A program made the translations under genes and the position numbers. Of a DNA stretch of 64,000 bases, positions 37,594-47,087 are shown piece after piece. The stretch's first letter is position 1; the number at the start of each line of letters is the position of its first letter. The notes beneath the pieces were generated by a model. That model ran no database searches. It had not been told where the DNA came from and worked only from the letters and a program-made list of their open reading frames with translations. Source of the DNA: RI-153 sp963721725 (GTDB taxonomy: Bacteria > Chloroflexota > Anaerolineae > Caldilineales > Caldilineaceae); assembly GCA_963721725.1 (NCBI GenBank), contig CAVRLX010000014.1, forward strand, positions 111,090 through 175,089. Direction: 5' to 3'.

Positions 37594-39159
37594 GTGCGTC
37601 CGATTGTGGAAACCGCCATCACTCAACATACTCTCTGGCAGGCGATTACGGGCGACCCGCCGCCGCTTTCGTTGCCAGCGACGCCGATCCTCAGCGCGGT
37701 GATCGATAGCCGCGATGTGCAGGCCGGCGGGCTATTTGTGGCGCTCTTGGGGCCGAACACCGACGGCCACAAGTTTATCGGCGCGGCGCTCTCGTCGGGT
37801 GCCGGGGCGATTCTGTGTGAACGGCGTGGGCTGCAAGAGTTTAACCGCTCCGATGCGCTGATAGTAATCTGCACTGCCGATGAACGCCTGTTGCCGGCGC
37901 TGGATACGCACCGACGCGATCTGTCGCTGGCCCAACGCCCCGTGGTCTATGTAGTGGACGATAGCACCGAGGCGCTACAACGCGTAGGCGCATTTCAACG
38001 GCTCCACCGTACCCACGCCGCTCTGCGAGTGGTGGGCATTACTGGCAGCGTGGGCAAGACGAGTACAAAGGAACTGGCGGCCTCTGTGCTGAGCCAGCGC
38101 TACAGTACCTATCGCAACATCGGCAACTTGAACAGCGAACAGGGGTTGCCTCTCACGTTGCTGGGCTTGACCCACGATCACGAGCGGGCCGTGCTGGAGA
38201 TGGGCATGTACGCGCTGGGCGAAATCCGCTTGTTGTGTAATCTGACCCGCCCTCATATTGGGGTGATTACCAACGTTGGGCCGGTCCATTTGGAGCGGCT
38301 GGGCAGCATGGAAGCCATCGCCCAGGCCAAAGCCGAACTGGTGGAGGCGCTGCCCGATGCTGACCACGGCGGGGTGGCGATCCTGAACTGGGACGACGAG
38401 CGGGTGCGCGCCATGGCAAACTTGACCGAAGCGCGCATTTTTCGTTATGGACTGACACCGGAAGCCGAGCTTTGGGCGGATGAGATCGAAAGCGCGGGCA
38501 TGGAAGGCATTCGCTTTCGCTTTCACCACCGACCAGAGGGGGGCAAAGAGAACAGCCTCTACGTCAAAGTGCCGCTGTTGGGCCGACATAGCGTCCACAC
38601 GGCACTGCGAGCGGCGGCGGTGGGGCTGGTGGAAGGGCTAACCTGGCAAGAGATCGCCACGGGGTTGCAACGCAGTAGCGGCCATCTGCGCCTGGTAGTG
38701 GTGCCGGGCATCAATGGCAGCACAGTGATTGACGACACGTACAACGCCAGCCCCACAAGTACGCTGGCCGCGCTCAATCTGTTGGCCGATCTGCAAAATG
38801 GCACCCATCAGCGCCGCATCGCCGTGTTGGGCGATATGCGCGAGTTGGGCAATTACACTGAAGAGGGACACAAGGTAGTGGGCATCCGCACTGCGGCGGT
38901 GACCGAAGTGCTGGTGACTGTGGGCGAATTGGGGCGCATCATCGGCGAAGAAGCCCTGGCCGTGGGCTTCGATCCGGCCAATGTCCACATCTTGACCAGT
39001 GCCGACGAGGTGATCGCCCATTTGCAGACGTTGATTCAACCCGGCGATCTCATTTTGGTCAAAGGCAGCCGCGCCGTGGGTATGGATCGGATTGTCTCGG
39101 AAATTACGCGCACGGATCGCATCAACCAGAAGGACAACCAGTCATGGAATTCCCCCTGA
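37594..39159 (+). CDS. murF: UDP-MurNAc-tripeptide:D-Ala-D-Ala ligase MurF
   Basis: GTG at 37594 behind AAGGA is preferred over upstream frames that overlap ftsI. The 521 residues show the Mur ligase order: substrate domain with SAVIDSRDVQAGGLFVALLG, ATP loop VVGITGSVGKTSTKELAASVL, central NIGNLNSEQGLPLTLLGL and VLEMGMYALGEIRLL, and C-terminal TVIDDTYNASPTSTLAAL (MurF hallmark YNAsP) with VLGDMRELG. It adds D-Ala-D-Ala to the UDP-muramyl tripeptide. The 3' end overlaps mraY by 16 bp. Confidence 0.95.
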   Translation: MRPIVETAITQHTLWQAITGDPPPLSLPATPILSAVIDSRDVQAGGLFVALLGPNTDGHKFIGAALSSGAGAILCERRGLQEFNRSDALIVICTADERLLPALDTHRRDLSLAQRPVVYVVDDSTEALQRVGAFQRLHRTHAALRVVGITGSVGKTSTKELAASVLSQRYSTYRNIGNLNSEQGLPLTLLGLTHDHERAVLEMGMYALGEIRLLCNLTRPHIGVITNVGPVHLERLGSMEAIAQAKAELVEALPDADHGGVAILNWDDERVRAMANLTEARIFRYGLTPEAELWADEIESAGMEGIRFRFHHRPEGGKENSLYVKVPLLGRHSVHTALRAAAVGLVEGLTWQEIATGLQRSSGHLRLVVVPGINGSTVIDDTYNASPTSTLAALNLLADLQNGTHQRRIAVLGDMRELGNYTEEGHKVVGIRTAAVTEVLVTVGELGRIIGEEALAVGFDPANVHILTSADEVIAHLQTLIQPGDLILVKGSRAVGMDRIVSEITRTDRINQKDNQSWNSP

Positions 39160-40148
39160 CACTTGGGACCATTAGTTTTTTCATTGCCGTGGTGTGGGGT
39201 CGCCCATTGATTGTGTTACTCAAGCGCTGGGGGATTGGCAAGCAGATCCGCATCGAAGGGCCGGATCGCCATCAAATCAAAACCGGGACCCCAACCATGG
39301 GCGGCATTCTGTTTGTAGTGCCGATTTTGCTGATCACCGGCGTACTCAATCTGGCCGATCTGTGGGGCTTCAATCTCGTGGGGCAGAGCACACTGATCCT
39401 CTTTTTTTGTATGGCGGCCTATTCAATTCTGGGTGGCGTGGACGACTGGCAGGGGATCAAGGGCATCCGCGGCCGTGGCGAAGGCATGAGCGCCCGCACC
39501 AAAAGTCTGTTTCAATTTATTTTTGCCCTGATTATCGCCTCAATTCTCTACTTTGGACCGCCAGAATTGAGTTTTGTGGGCGTGCCGGGGGTTGCCGACT
39601 TTGTGGACATTGGCTGGCTGTTTCTGCCCATCGCTGTCTTTGTCATTGTGGGCTTTAGCAACGCAGTCAACCTCACCGACGGGCTAGATAGTCTGGCCGG
39701 TAGCACTAGCAGCATCTGTTTTGCCAGCTATGGCATTATCGCCTTCTTACAGCGCCAGACCTATTTGGCGGCTTTTTGCTTCACGATTGTGGGCGCGCTC
39801 TTTGCCTTCTTATGGTTCAACGCCCACCCCGCCGAGCTATTCATGGGCGACACCGGTAGCCTGGCCCTGGGCGCAACCTTGGGGCTGGTGGCGCTGATGA
39901 CCGCCCAATGGCTACTCTTGCCGATTGTGGGACTGGTCTTTGTGGCCGAAACCGTCTCGGTGATGTTGCAGGTGGCCTCGGCCAAATTGAGCCGCCGCTA
40001 TCTGGGCCGTGATGTGCGCATCTTCAAAATGACGCCGCTCCACCATCATTTTGAGCTAATCGGCTGGAGCGAAACCCAGGTCAAGGAACGCTTTTGGCTG
40101 GTGGGCGTTCTTTCAGGCATGTTGGGCGTGGCGCTGGCTCTGATCTAG
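39144..40148 (+). CDS. mraY: Phospho-MurNAc-pentapeptide translocase MraY
   Basis: 334 residues with about ten membrane segments. The motifs are complete: HQIKTGTPTMGGILFV, YSILGGVDDWQGI (DD pair), VIVGFSNAVNLTDGLDSLA (NxxNxxDG), AELFMGDTGSLALG, and FKMTPLHHHFELIGWSE (the HHH catalytic/Mg region). It forms lipid I at the inner membrane face. The N-terminus lacks the first family helix start of longer homologues but begins normally for the short type. Confidence 0.96.
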   Translation: MEFPLTLGTISFFIAVVWGRPLIVLLKRWGIGKQIRIEGPDRHQIKTGTPTMGGILFVVPILLITGVLNLADLWGFNLVGQSTLILFFCMAAYSILGGVDDWQGIKGIRGRGEGMSARTKSLFQFIFALIIASILYFGPPELSFVGVPGVADFVDIGWLFLPIAVFVIVGFSNAVNLTDGLDSLAGSTSSICFASYGIIAFLQRQTYLAAFCFTIVGALFAFLWFNAHPAELFMGDTGSLALGATLGLVALMTAQWLLLPIVGLVFVAETVSVMLQVASAKLSRRYLGRDVRIFKMTPLHHHFELIGWSETQVKERFWLVGVLSGMLGVALALI

Positions 40149-40156
40149 ACGGCGAT

Positions 40157-40221
40157 GACAATGGACGGAGGACGACGGACGAATTTAGTCCCGTCAGATG
40201 CATTCCCTTCGTCTATCGTCT
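40157..40221. repeat. 14-bp repeat family in the mraY-murD spacer
   Basis: GACAATGGACGGAG (40157-40170) and GACGACGGACGAAT (40171-40184) are direct relatives of the GACAATAGACGAAG repeats at 25231. The unit also appears inverted as CTTCGTCTATCGTC (40208-40221). Together they fill most of the only sizable spacer inside the murF-murG run. Confidence 0.8.
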
Positions 40222-40315
40222 CTGGTCTATCGTTCAGTCTGACTTATTTCTCTGTTTTTCGTATGCTGCTCTATCCAAGAGGCGTTGCAGATCGAGTTCA
40301 ACGACAACAAACCCT

Positions 40316-41827
40316 ATGACCACAGCCATCTTCGACTTCCGCCATCAATCTGTTGTGATCTTGGGATTAGCGCGCCAGGGGATCGCCCTGGTTCGCTACT
40401 TTTGCGCGGCGGGCGCGCATGTCACCGTGAGCGACGCCGCCCCCGCCGAAAAACTCGGCGCAGAACTCAATGCCATCGCCGATCTGCCCGTCAAACTTGC
40501 CCTGGGTGGGCACCCTCTCAGCCTGCTCGATGGCTGCGATCTGCTCTGTCTGAGCGGCGGCGTTCCCACCCAACTGCCAATTGTGGCCGCGGCGATTGAA
40601 CGTGGGATTCAGCTCAGCAACGATAGCCTGCTCACCTTGCAGCTTGCGCCCTGCCCTGTCATCGCCATCACCGGCAGCAGCGGCAAGACCACCACCACCA
40701 CCCTGGTGGGCAAAATGCTCCAGGCCAGCGTGGAACCAGAGGGACGCACCGTACATGTGGGCGGCAACATTGGCACGCCGCTACTGGATCGATTGGAGCA
40801 AATTTATCACGACGATCTAATTGTGCTGGAGCTAAGCAGCTTTCAACTAGAGCTTTTTGACCCGGCGCTGGCCTATGGCCCCTTTGAGAATTTGGGGCCA
40901 GCCGTAGCCGCCATCCTTAACATCACGCCCAACCATCTGGACCGCCACGCGACGATGGCGATCTATGCCGACGCCAAGTTTAACCTGTTGCGCCATCTGA
41001 CCCCGGCGTCGACAGTGGTGCTCAGCGCCGACGATGCGGTGACAGGCGCATTGGTCAGCGGCAACACAGATCCAGTGCCGACAGACTGGCACTTGGGCGC
41101 ACGTCTGGCCGAGATTCGCGCGGGATTGCCCGCTGTGGAACCGTTCAGCCGTGCCCAACCGCTGGCACATGGAGCATGGCTGGCAGACGATCAATTGATC
41201 TACAATGGCGTGCCTTTTTGCCAGCGCCACGAAGTGCGGCTGCGCGGTGACCACAATATCAGCAACCTGTTGGCAGCGGCGGCGATTAGCGGAGCCGCCG
41301 GGGCGACGATTGAAAGCATGGGCGAAGTGGCGCGTACCTTTGGCGGTGTTCCGCACCGCCTGGAAGAAGTCTCCAATCGGGATGGCGTGATCTGGATCAA
41401 CGACAGCATCGCCACCGCCCCAGAGCGCGCCATTGCCGGGCTGCGCACCTTTGCGCCGGGCGCGCAGACATTGGTGTTGCTGGCCGGGGGCAAGGACAAG
41501 AAATTGCCCTGGGGCGAATTTGCCGACGAGGTCTTGAAGCGGGTGAATTGCCTGATTGGCTTTGGCGACGCCGGCTCGATGATCATCGAAACCGTGCAAG
41601 ATCAGGCGCGCTTTCGGCGTCAAAATGCGCCCAACTGTGCTGTGGTGCAACGGCTGGACGAGGCCGTGGGGTTGGCGGCGGAGATTGTGACTGCCAATAC
41701 CGTGGTGCTGCTCTCCCCCGGCGGAACGAGCTATGACGCCTATAAAAACTTTGAAGAGCGCGGCGAACACTTTCGCCGCTTGGTCGAGGCCGTGCAGATA
41801 GAGATGGCCCTTGTCCAAGATAGATGA
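40316..41827 (+). CDS. murD: UDP-MurNAc-L-Ala:D-Glu ligase MurD
   Basis: The ATG at 40316 starts MTTAIFDFRHQSVVILGLARQG, a good Rossmann-like opening; the frame is open upstream but non-coding in look. 503 residues with CPVIAITGSSGKTTTTTLVG (ATP loop), VGGNIGTPLL, IVLELSSFQLE, ILNITPNHLDRHATM, LRGDHNISNLLAAAAI, and WINDSIATAPERAIAGL and LLSPGGTSYDAYKNFEERG at the C-terminus. These are MurD-specific. It adds D-Glu to UDP-MurNAc-L-Ala. Confidence 0.95.
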   Translation: MTTAIFDFRHQSVVILGLARQGIALVRYFCAAGAHVTVSDAAPAEKLGAELNAIADLPVKLALGGHPLSLLDGCDLLCLSGGVPTQLPIVAAAIERGIQLSNDSLLTLQLAPCPVIAITGSSGKTTTTTLVGKMLQASVEPEGRTVHVGGNIGTPLLDRLEQIYHDDLIVLELSSFQLELFDPALAYGPFENLGPAVAAILNITPNHLDRHATMAIYADAKFNLLRHLTPASTVVLSADDAVTGALVSGNTDPVPTDWHLGARLAEIRAGLPAVEPFSRAQPLAHGAWLADDQLIYNGVPFCQRHEVRLRGDHNISNLLAAAAISGAAGATIESMGEVARTFGGVPHRLEEVSNRDGVIWINDSIATAPERAIAGLRTFAPGAQTLVLLAGGKDKKLPWGEFADEVLKRVNCLIGFGDAGSMIIETVQDQARFRRQNAPNCAVVQRLDEAVGLAAEIVTANTVVLLSPGGTSYDAYKNFEERGEHFRRLVEAVQIEMALVQDR

Positions 41828-41883
41828 AATCAGAAGCATGACAGCGAAAAGCCAGACCGGCGGACTCATACGAACTCTGGATA

Positions 41884-43131
41884 TTGGCAACTATGATCTG
41901 GGGGCTGCTCACGATTGTGACGGCGCTCTTGATCTTTGGCGTGGTTATGGTCTTTAGCGCCAGCTATCCCTGGGCCATGATCAACATGGGATCGCCTTTC
42001 TATTTTCTGCTGCTGCAATTGCGTTGGTTGCTCATCGCCGGGGCCGCGCTGATTGTGGCAGCGATCATCCCCTATCGTGTCTGGGAACGCTGGAGCGTGC
42101 CACTCATGGGGCTGGGCTTGCTGGCACTGATGGCGGTGATCTTCTTTGGCGATACCCGCTTTGGGGCCACGCGCACGCTCTTTGGCGGCAGCGTACAGCC
42201 CAGCGAACCCGTAAAAATTATCGTGCTGATCTACATTAGCACTTGGCTTGCCAGCAAAGGCGACCGCATTCGCCAGATCAACTATGGGCTGGTCCCGTTT
42301 GGCGTGCTTATGGGCATTGTCAACGCCATGATTGTGGCGCAACCCGACATTAGCACCATGATTTTGATTGTGACCACAGCCTCGATTATTTTCTTCTTGG
42401 CCGGGGCGGATCTGAAACAGCTTTGCTTTCTGGCGCTGATTGCGCTGGTCACCTTTTGGATCGTGATCACCCGCAACGCCTATGCACAGCACCGGGTCGA
42501 TGCCTATCTTAAGTCATTTTCCGATCCGCTCAACAGCTCCGAATGGCAGATCTATCAAGCCTCCGAAGCGCTGATCCGCGGCGGGCCTAGCGGCGTGGGG
42601 CTGGGCAACAGCACCGAAAAATTCCCCGGCAACCTCCCGCTAAGTTGGTCGGACAACATCTATGCCATCATTGGCGAAGAATTAGGGCTGCTGGGCACGC
42701 TGGTGGTACTCTTGCTCTTCATGCTTTTTGCCTATCGCGGCTTTCGCATTGCCGCCCAATCGCCCGACATGTTCGGATCGCTGCTGGCGATTGGGATCAC
42801 GTCGGTGGTGGTGCTGCAAGCCATGATCCACATTGCTGTCATCGTGGCGCTGGCTCCCCCCACAGGCATTACCCTGCCCTTTATCAGCTTTGGGGGCAGT
42901 TCCCTCGTCACCACCATGGGGGCCACGGGCATTCTCTTAAACATTAGCCGGTATCGCGGCGCACCCTTGCCCGCGCGTTCTTCAGGAGGACTGGCCTATG
43001 CGAATTTTAATTTCGGGTGGCGGGACAGGCGGCCACGTCTACCCAGCCCTCGCCGTCATCGCACAACTCAAAAAGGCGACAAACGGACTCCCCGACGCAC
43101 CAGCGGAGCCACTGCGCCCAGAGGCAAATAG
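41884..43131 (+). CDS. ftsW: FtsW-type peptidoglycan polymerase/SEDS protein; both ends uncertain
   Basis: A SEDS protein with about ten membrane segments: GVVMVFSASYPWAM, GATRTLFGGSVQPSEPVKI (conserved QPSE.K), LVAQPDISTMI-like VAQPDISTM, AEDNIYAIIGEELGL-like SDNIYAIIGEELGLLG, and GITLPFISFGGSSL. The intact frame opens with TTG at 41884, but a better N-terminus (MTAKSQTGG, ATG at 41838, then LDIGNYDL) lies in another frame and would join through the G5 run at 41900-41904. At the 3' end the frame runs 134 bases into murG with a low-complexity basic tail, again suggesting a missed indel. It polymerises glycan strands at the septum with FtsI. Confidence 0.9.
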   Translation: MATMIWGLLTIVTALLIFGVVMVFSASYPWAMINMGSPFYFLLLQLRWLLIAGAALIVAAIIPYRVWERWSVPLMGLGLLALMAVIFFGDTRFGATRTLFGGSVQPSEPVKIIVLIYISTWLASKGDRIRQINYGLVPFGVLMGIVNAMIVAQPDISTMILIVTTASIIFFLAGADLKQLCFLALIALVTFWIVITRNAYAQHRVDAYLKSFSDPLNSSEWQIYQASEALIRGGPSGVGLGNSTEKFPGNLPLSWSDNIYAIIGEELGLLGTLVVLLLFMLFAYRGFRIAAQSPDMFGSLLAIGITSVVVLQAMIHIAVIVALAPPTGITLPFISFGGSSLVTTMGATGILLNISRYRGAPLPARSSGGLAYANFNFGWRDRRPRLPSPRRHRTTQKGDKRTPRRTSGATAPRGK

Positions 43132-44226
43132 CCTGTCCCCGTTGGATGTGCGGTGGGCGGGCAGCCCCGACGGCGTCGAACGTGCGCTGGTGGAGGCGGA
43201 AAGCATCCCTTTTCACGCCATCCACACCGGCCAACTGCGCGGCAAAAATCCGTTGACGGCGCTGGCAAATGCGGCCAAGATCGCGCAGGGGTGCGCGAAA
43301 GTTTGCGCTTGTTAGACGACTTTATGCCAGACGTCTGTTTGGTGACGGGCGGCTATGTGTGCGCGCCGGTTGCCATCGCCTGCCGCATGCGCCGTGTGCC
43401 GGTGATGGTCTATCTGCCGGACATGACGCCGGGCATGGCGGTGCGCTGGCTGAGCTATCTGGCGCAGCGCGTAGCCGTGAGCTTTCCTGAAGCCGCCGAC
43501 TTTTTTGGCAGCAAAGCGGTGGTCACGGGCTACCCCGTGCGCGCCGAATTGGTCGAAGCCGTCGCCGACCGTGAAATGACCCGGCAACGGCTGGGCCGTG
43601 CCCTCGGCATCGATTGGACGCTGTCCGACCAAAACGGCCATCCGTTGCCCTTGCTCCTCGTCTTTGGCGGCAGCAGCGGTGCGCGCAGCATCAACCGGGC
43701 CGTCTGGCAAGATCTGCCCGATCTGTTGCAAGCCGGGCAGATCTTACACGTTGTCGGCAACCGCGATTGGCCGTTATTGGCCGCCGAAGCGCCAGAACTG
43801 CCGCCCGTACTGGCGGCCCGCTACCATCCGGTGGCCTATCTACACACGGAAATGACATGGGCACTGGCCGCGGCGGATCTGGTGGTGGCACGCGCCGGGG
43901 CCAGCACATTGGGAGAATTTCCAGTGGCGCGCCTGCCCGCCGTTCTGGTTCCGCTGCCGATTGCCGGCAACCATCAACAGCCCAACGCCGCCAAGTTGGC
44001 ACAGACGGGCGGGGCGCTGGTGATTGAAGATGAGGCGCTGGGCCGGGAGCTGACACCCGCCGTGGTGCGCCTTCTGCGCGACGAATTGACACGACTCAAA
44101 ATGGGCGCGGAGATAGGATCGCTGGCTCGTCCGCGCGCGGCCTATACACTGGCGCAGGCATTGGTGGCCCTGGGCCACCCTGGCGTGCCGTCAATGGGAC
44201 CATTCAAACACACCCAGCACGCCTGA
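42998..44226 (+). CDS. murG: Lipid II synthase MurG (undecaprenyl-PP-MurNAc-pentapeptide GlcNAc transferase), frame broken at 43288-43291
   Basis: AGGAGG stands about 8 bases before the ATG. The N-terminus MRILISGGGTGGHVYPALAV carries the GGGTGGH lipid/phosphate loop. The frame breaks at a G4 run (43288-43291); one more G reads AQGVRESLRLLDDFMPDVCLVTGGYV. The second half has LLLVFGGSSGARSINRAV, AAADLVVARAGASTLGEF and PLPIAGNHQQPNAAKLAQTGGA (UDP-GlcNAc site). About 410 residues joined. It makes lipid II at the inner membrane face. Confidence 0.94.
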
Positions 44227-44245
44227 CATTGGTCTTGATCTCGTT

Positions 44246-44893
44246 ATGAATGACTCTTTTCAGATCGTTATAGCATTGCTTCTCTATCTGGGCCTGTTTG
44301 GGTGGATCGGCCATCGGCGTGGCAGCATGCGCGAATTGATTGTGTTGCTGGTCACGCTGGGGGGCTATTTGATCTTGCGCCAATACCAGGGCACGGTGAT
44401 TCGTGTGATTAACCTGGGGAGCAAATTCTCAAGCTTTGTACTGGCTGGGGGGCTGTCGGGCGATAACCCCGATGCGATTTTGCTGATCCGCGATGCCCCC
44501 GATATTGTGGGGGCAGAACAGACCGAAACCATTGTCTTTCTGCTGTGGGTCGTGGTTTTGTTGGCAACTTATTGGATCACAGGCCGCTTTGTGCGCAGCC
44601 CGCGCAACCGCTCGGACGCGATGGCTTTTCTGCTGGGGATGGTGAATGGCCTTTTCTATCTTTCGATCTTTTTGCCGTTGCTCAGCGCCATTTTGATCCC
44701 CACCGGCATTCCTGCCCAGGATGGCGCAGGGGTGGTGCTGCGTAGTACGTGGCGTGTATTGGGAGATAGTTTGGGAGATTTTTGGGCCTCGATTTCCGGT
44801 CAGGAATCACTGGTCTTTGTCGTTGTGCTGACGTTGGCGCTGGTGGGCATTGCCAGCACCCTGCGCGCACCAAAACCGAAACCCAAAACCTAA
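44246..44893 (+). CDS. CvpA-like multi-pass membrane protein 1
   Basis: 215 residues with four to five hydrophobic segments (IVIALLLYLGLFGWIG, LIVLLVTLGGYLI, TIVFLLWVVVLLATYWI, LSIFLPLLSAILIP, LVFVVVLTLALVGIA). The topology and the early G.RRGSMRELI segment recall CvpA/colicin V production-like proteins, but no firm match is claimed. It sits directly between murG and murC, with a second protein of similar plan next, so a role in wall or divisome function is plausible from context only. Confidence 0.55.
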   Translation: MNDSFQIVIALLLYLGLFGWIGHRRGSMRELIVLLVTLGGYLILRQYQGTVIRVINLGSKFSSFVLAGGLSGDNPDAILLIRDAPDIVGAEQTETIVFLLWVVVLLATYWITGRFVRSPRNRSDAMAFLLGMVNGLFYLSIFLPLLSAILIPTGIPAQDGAGVVLRSTWRVLGDSLGDFWASISGQESLVFVVVLTLALVGIASTLRAPKPKPKT

Positions 44894-44894
44894 T

Positions 44895-45455
44895 ATGGGA
44901 CCACTCGAACTCTACTACGGAACCATTGCGCTAATCGTCACCCTGGTGGGAATGGCCCACGGCTATTCCCGCGAGTTGGGCAGCACCATGATTATCCTGG
45001 TCACCATCTTCCTTTTGCTCTTTGTGGAAGACCGGCTGAACCCAGTTTTTTTGGTCATACGCAATCTTTTTTTGGGTAGCAACATCTCGGAATCGCTCTT
45101 TTTCAGCACTTTGTATCAGGTGATCTTCGTCATTGCTATTTTTGCAGGCTACTCTGGCAAGACCATCAGCTTTGGCGGGCGCGAAGTGCCCCCCCCCACG
45201 GGGACTCTACTTAACATTGCCGTGGGCTTTCTCAATGGCTACCTCATCGCTGGCACACTCTGGTACTATCAACACGCCTATGGCTATCCTTTCCAGGCAT
45301 TGGGCTGGATCAGCCCGGTCTTTACCAGCACGGCGCAGGGGCTGATTGCCCTGTTGCCCCAATACCTGATGCCCAGCGCCACCTATTCGGATGGTCCCAA
45401 TCGCCGTGCTGCTGCTCTTACGAGTGCGCGGTTGACCGTCCATTTGTCTTTATAG
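44895..45455 (+). CDS. CvpA-like multi-pass membrane protein 2, C-terminus probably shifted
   Basis: The ATG at 44895 begins GPLELYYGTIALIVTLVGMAHGYSRELG, again a hydrophobic segment followed by GYSREL, matching protein 1 in plan. Further segments are STMIILVTIFLLLFV, LYQVIFVIAIFAGYSG and LNIAVGFLNGYLIAGTLWY. The last 25 codons (YSDGPNRRAAALTSARL) look non-native; in a neighbouring frame the region reads MVPIAVLLLLRVRG and stops at 45435, which suggests an indel near 45375. Paralogue or functional partner of the previous gene. Confidence 0.5.
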   Translation: MGPLELYYGTIALIVTLVGMAHGYSRELGSTMIILVTIFLLLFVEDRLNPVFLVIRNLFLGSNISESLFFSTLYQVIFVIAIFAGYSGKTISFGGREVPPPTGTLLNIAVGFLNGYLIAGTLWYYQHAYGYPFQALGWISPVFTSTAQGLIALLPQYLMPSATYSDGPNRRAAALTSARLTVHLSL

Positions 45456-45463
45456 AAACGACT

Positions 45464-46910
45464 TGACTTTGACTACCCAATCTTCCCCCCCACACATGAC
45501 TGGCAAACCCGGCTGATCAAGGGCGATTCGGCCCTGCATATTCACTTACTCGGTATCGGCGGCAGCGGGCTGGCCCCGATTGCCACCGTATTACACGGGC
45601 GCGGCTTTCGGGTCAGCGGCAGTGACATGGCAATGAATCCGCGCGCGGCGGCGCTGTCCGCGGCGGGCGTGCGCGTCTATCCGCAACAGATCGCCGAAAA
45701 CCTCAGTGCCGCCGATGCACCCCGGCCCGACGTTGTGCTGATCAGCAGCGCCGTGGGTGCGGATAACCCAGAGCGGGCGGCTGCCGAACGGCTGGGCATT
45801 CCTGTGGTCAAGCGGCGCGATTTTTTGCGTCCCTTTTTGGCCGGGCGCACTGTGATCGCCGTAGCCGGGACCCACGGCAAAAGCACCACCACGGCCATGA
45901 TCGTCAAGGCTTTTCACGAATGCGGCGTGGATGCGGGCTATATCGTCGGCTCGGATCTGGCGCAGTTTGGCAATGCCCATGCCGGGCAAAGCGACTATTT
46001 TGTAATCGAGGCCGACGAATACGATTATATGTTTTGGGGATTGGTTCCCCATTTGGCGGTAGTTACGAATGTGGAATGGGATCACCCGGATTGTTATCCC
46101 ACCCCGGCCAGCTTTCACAGCGCCTTTGTCCAATTTATTGCCGCCGTCCCCGCCGGTGGTACGGTGATCGGCTGTGCCGACGACGCCGGCGCGCTGACGC
46201 TTGGCGAGACGTACAACGGACCGGCGCGCTGGCTGGCCTATGGCCTGGGCGAAACGGCGGCGCTGCGGGCACACAATGCCCACCCCGGCGAAAACGGCGG
46301 CTATACGGCCACACTCACCTGGGCAGGCGAGGCATTGGGATCGCTCCACTTATCCGTGCCAGGGCTGCATAATTTGCGCAATGCTCTGGCCGCGCTGGCC
46401 GTGGCGCATCTTTGCCAGCTTCCGCTGGATCAAGCCATCGCCAGTCTGAACACTTACGGGGGCGTGGCGCGCCGCTTCGAGTTCAAAGGCGAAGCCAACG
46501 GCGTCACGGTGATTGACGATTATGCCCATCATCCCACCGAAGTGCGGGCGACATTAGCGGCGGCGCGTGGGCGCTTTGGCAATCGGCGCATTTGGGCCGT
46601 GTTGCAGCCACACACGTTCAGCCGCACCCGTGAACTGTTGACGGAGATGGCGGCCAGCTTTGGCGACGCCGACTGCGTGATCGTCACCGATATTTACGCC
46701 GCGCGTGAGCGCGACGACGGCACGCTCTCGGCCGGGGATCTGGTGGCCGCCAGCGCTCACCCGCACATTGAACATATTTCCGGGCTGCAACCCATTGCCG
46801 CTGCCCTGGCCGCCCGCACGCAGCCCGGCGATGTCGTCATCACCTTGGGCGCGGGGACGAGTCACCGGATTGGCGAGATACTGCTGGAGATGTTGTATAG
46901 TAGTGTGTAA
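45464..46910 (+). CDS. murC: UDP-MurNAc:L-Ala ligase MurC; N-terminal frame break in a C7 run
   Basis: From IHLLGIGGSGLAPIATVL onward the frame is intact: AVAGTHGKSTTTAMIV (ATP loop), FVIEADEYDYMFWGL, NVEWDHPDCYPTPASF, VPGLHNLRNALAALAVA, GGVARRFEFKG, VIDDYAHHPTEVRATL and LQPHTFSRTRELL. No ATG, GTG or TTG exists in that frame upstream; a TTG at 45464 (LTLTTQSSPP) joins if one C is added to the C7 run at 45485-45491. The exact start is therefore inferred. Some features (FWGL in place of the common spacing) resemble Mpl-like variants, but position and motifs favour MurC. It begins stem-peptide synthesis. Confidence 0.9.
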
Positions 46911-46958
46911 TGCCTATACAAGGGTATCACCAAAACTAGTGACTTAAGGAAAAATAAT

Positions 46959-47063
46959 GTGAAGCCAAAAGTGATTATTCACGAAGCAGAAGAGGGCTGT
47001 TTATCGGTCGCTCTCATCGATCTCCCGATCACATTCACAGAGAAAGTGATGGAGATAGTTTGA
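46959..47063 (+). pseudogene. HicB-like antitoxin remnant with internal deletion
   Basis: GTG at 46959 (TAAGGA upstream) opens a 34-codon frame, KPKVIIHEAEEGCLSVALID. HicB antitoxins begin K.KVIIHEAEEGG and later have EAIEGCLSV; here the two parts appear fused at EEG/EGCLSV, deleting about 30 residues. No hicA frame follows. It sits between murC and murB, where it may be inert or a leader peptide. Confidence 0.4.
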
Positions 47064-47087
47064 TGAAAATCGCCGGAATCGCTCAAA

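Noticed and set aside
45627..46910. Mpl (muropeptide ligase) instead of MurC
   Set aside because: The ligase motifs fit either, but its place in the dcw cluster before murB and the absence of any other murC make MurC more likely.
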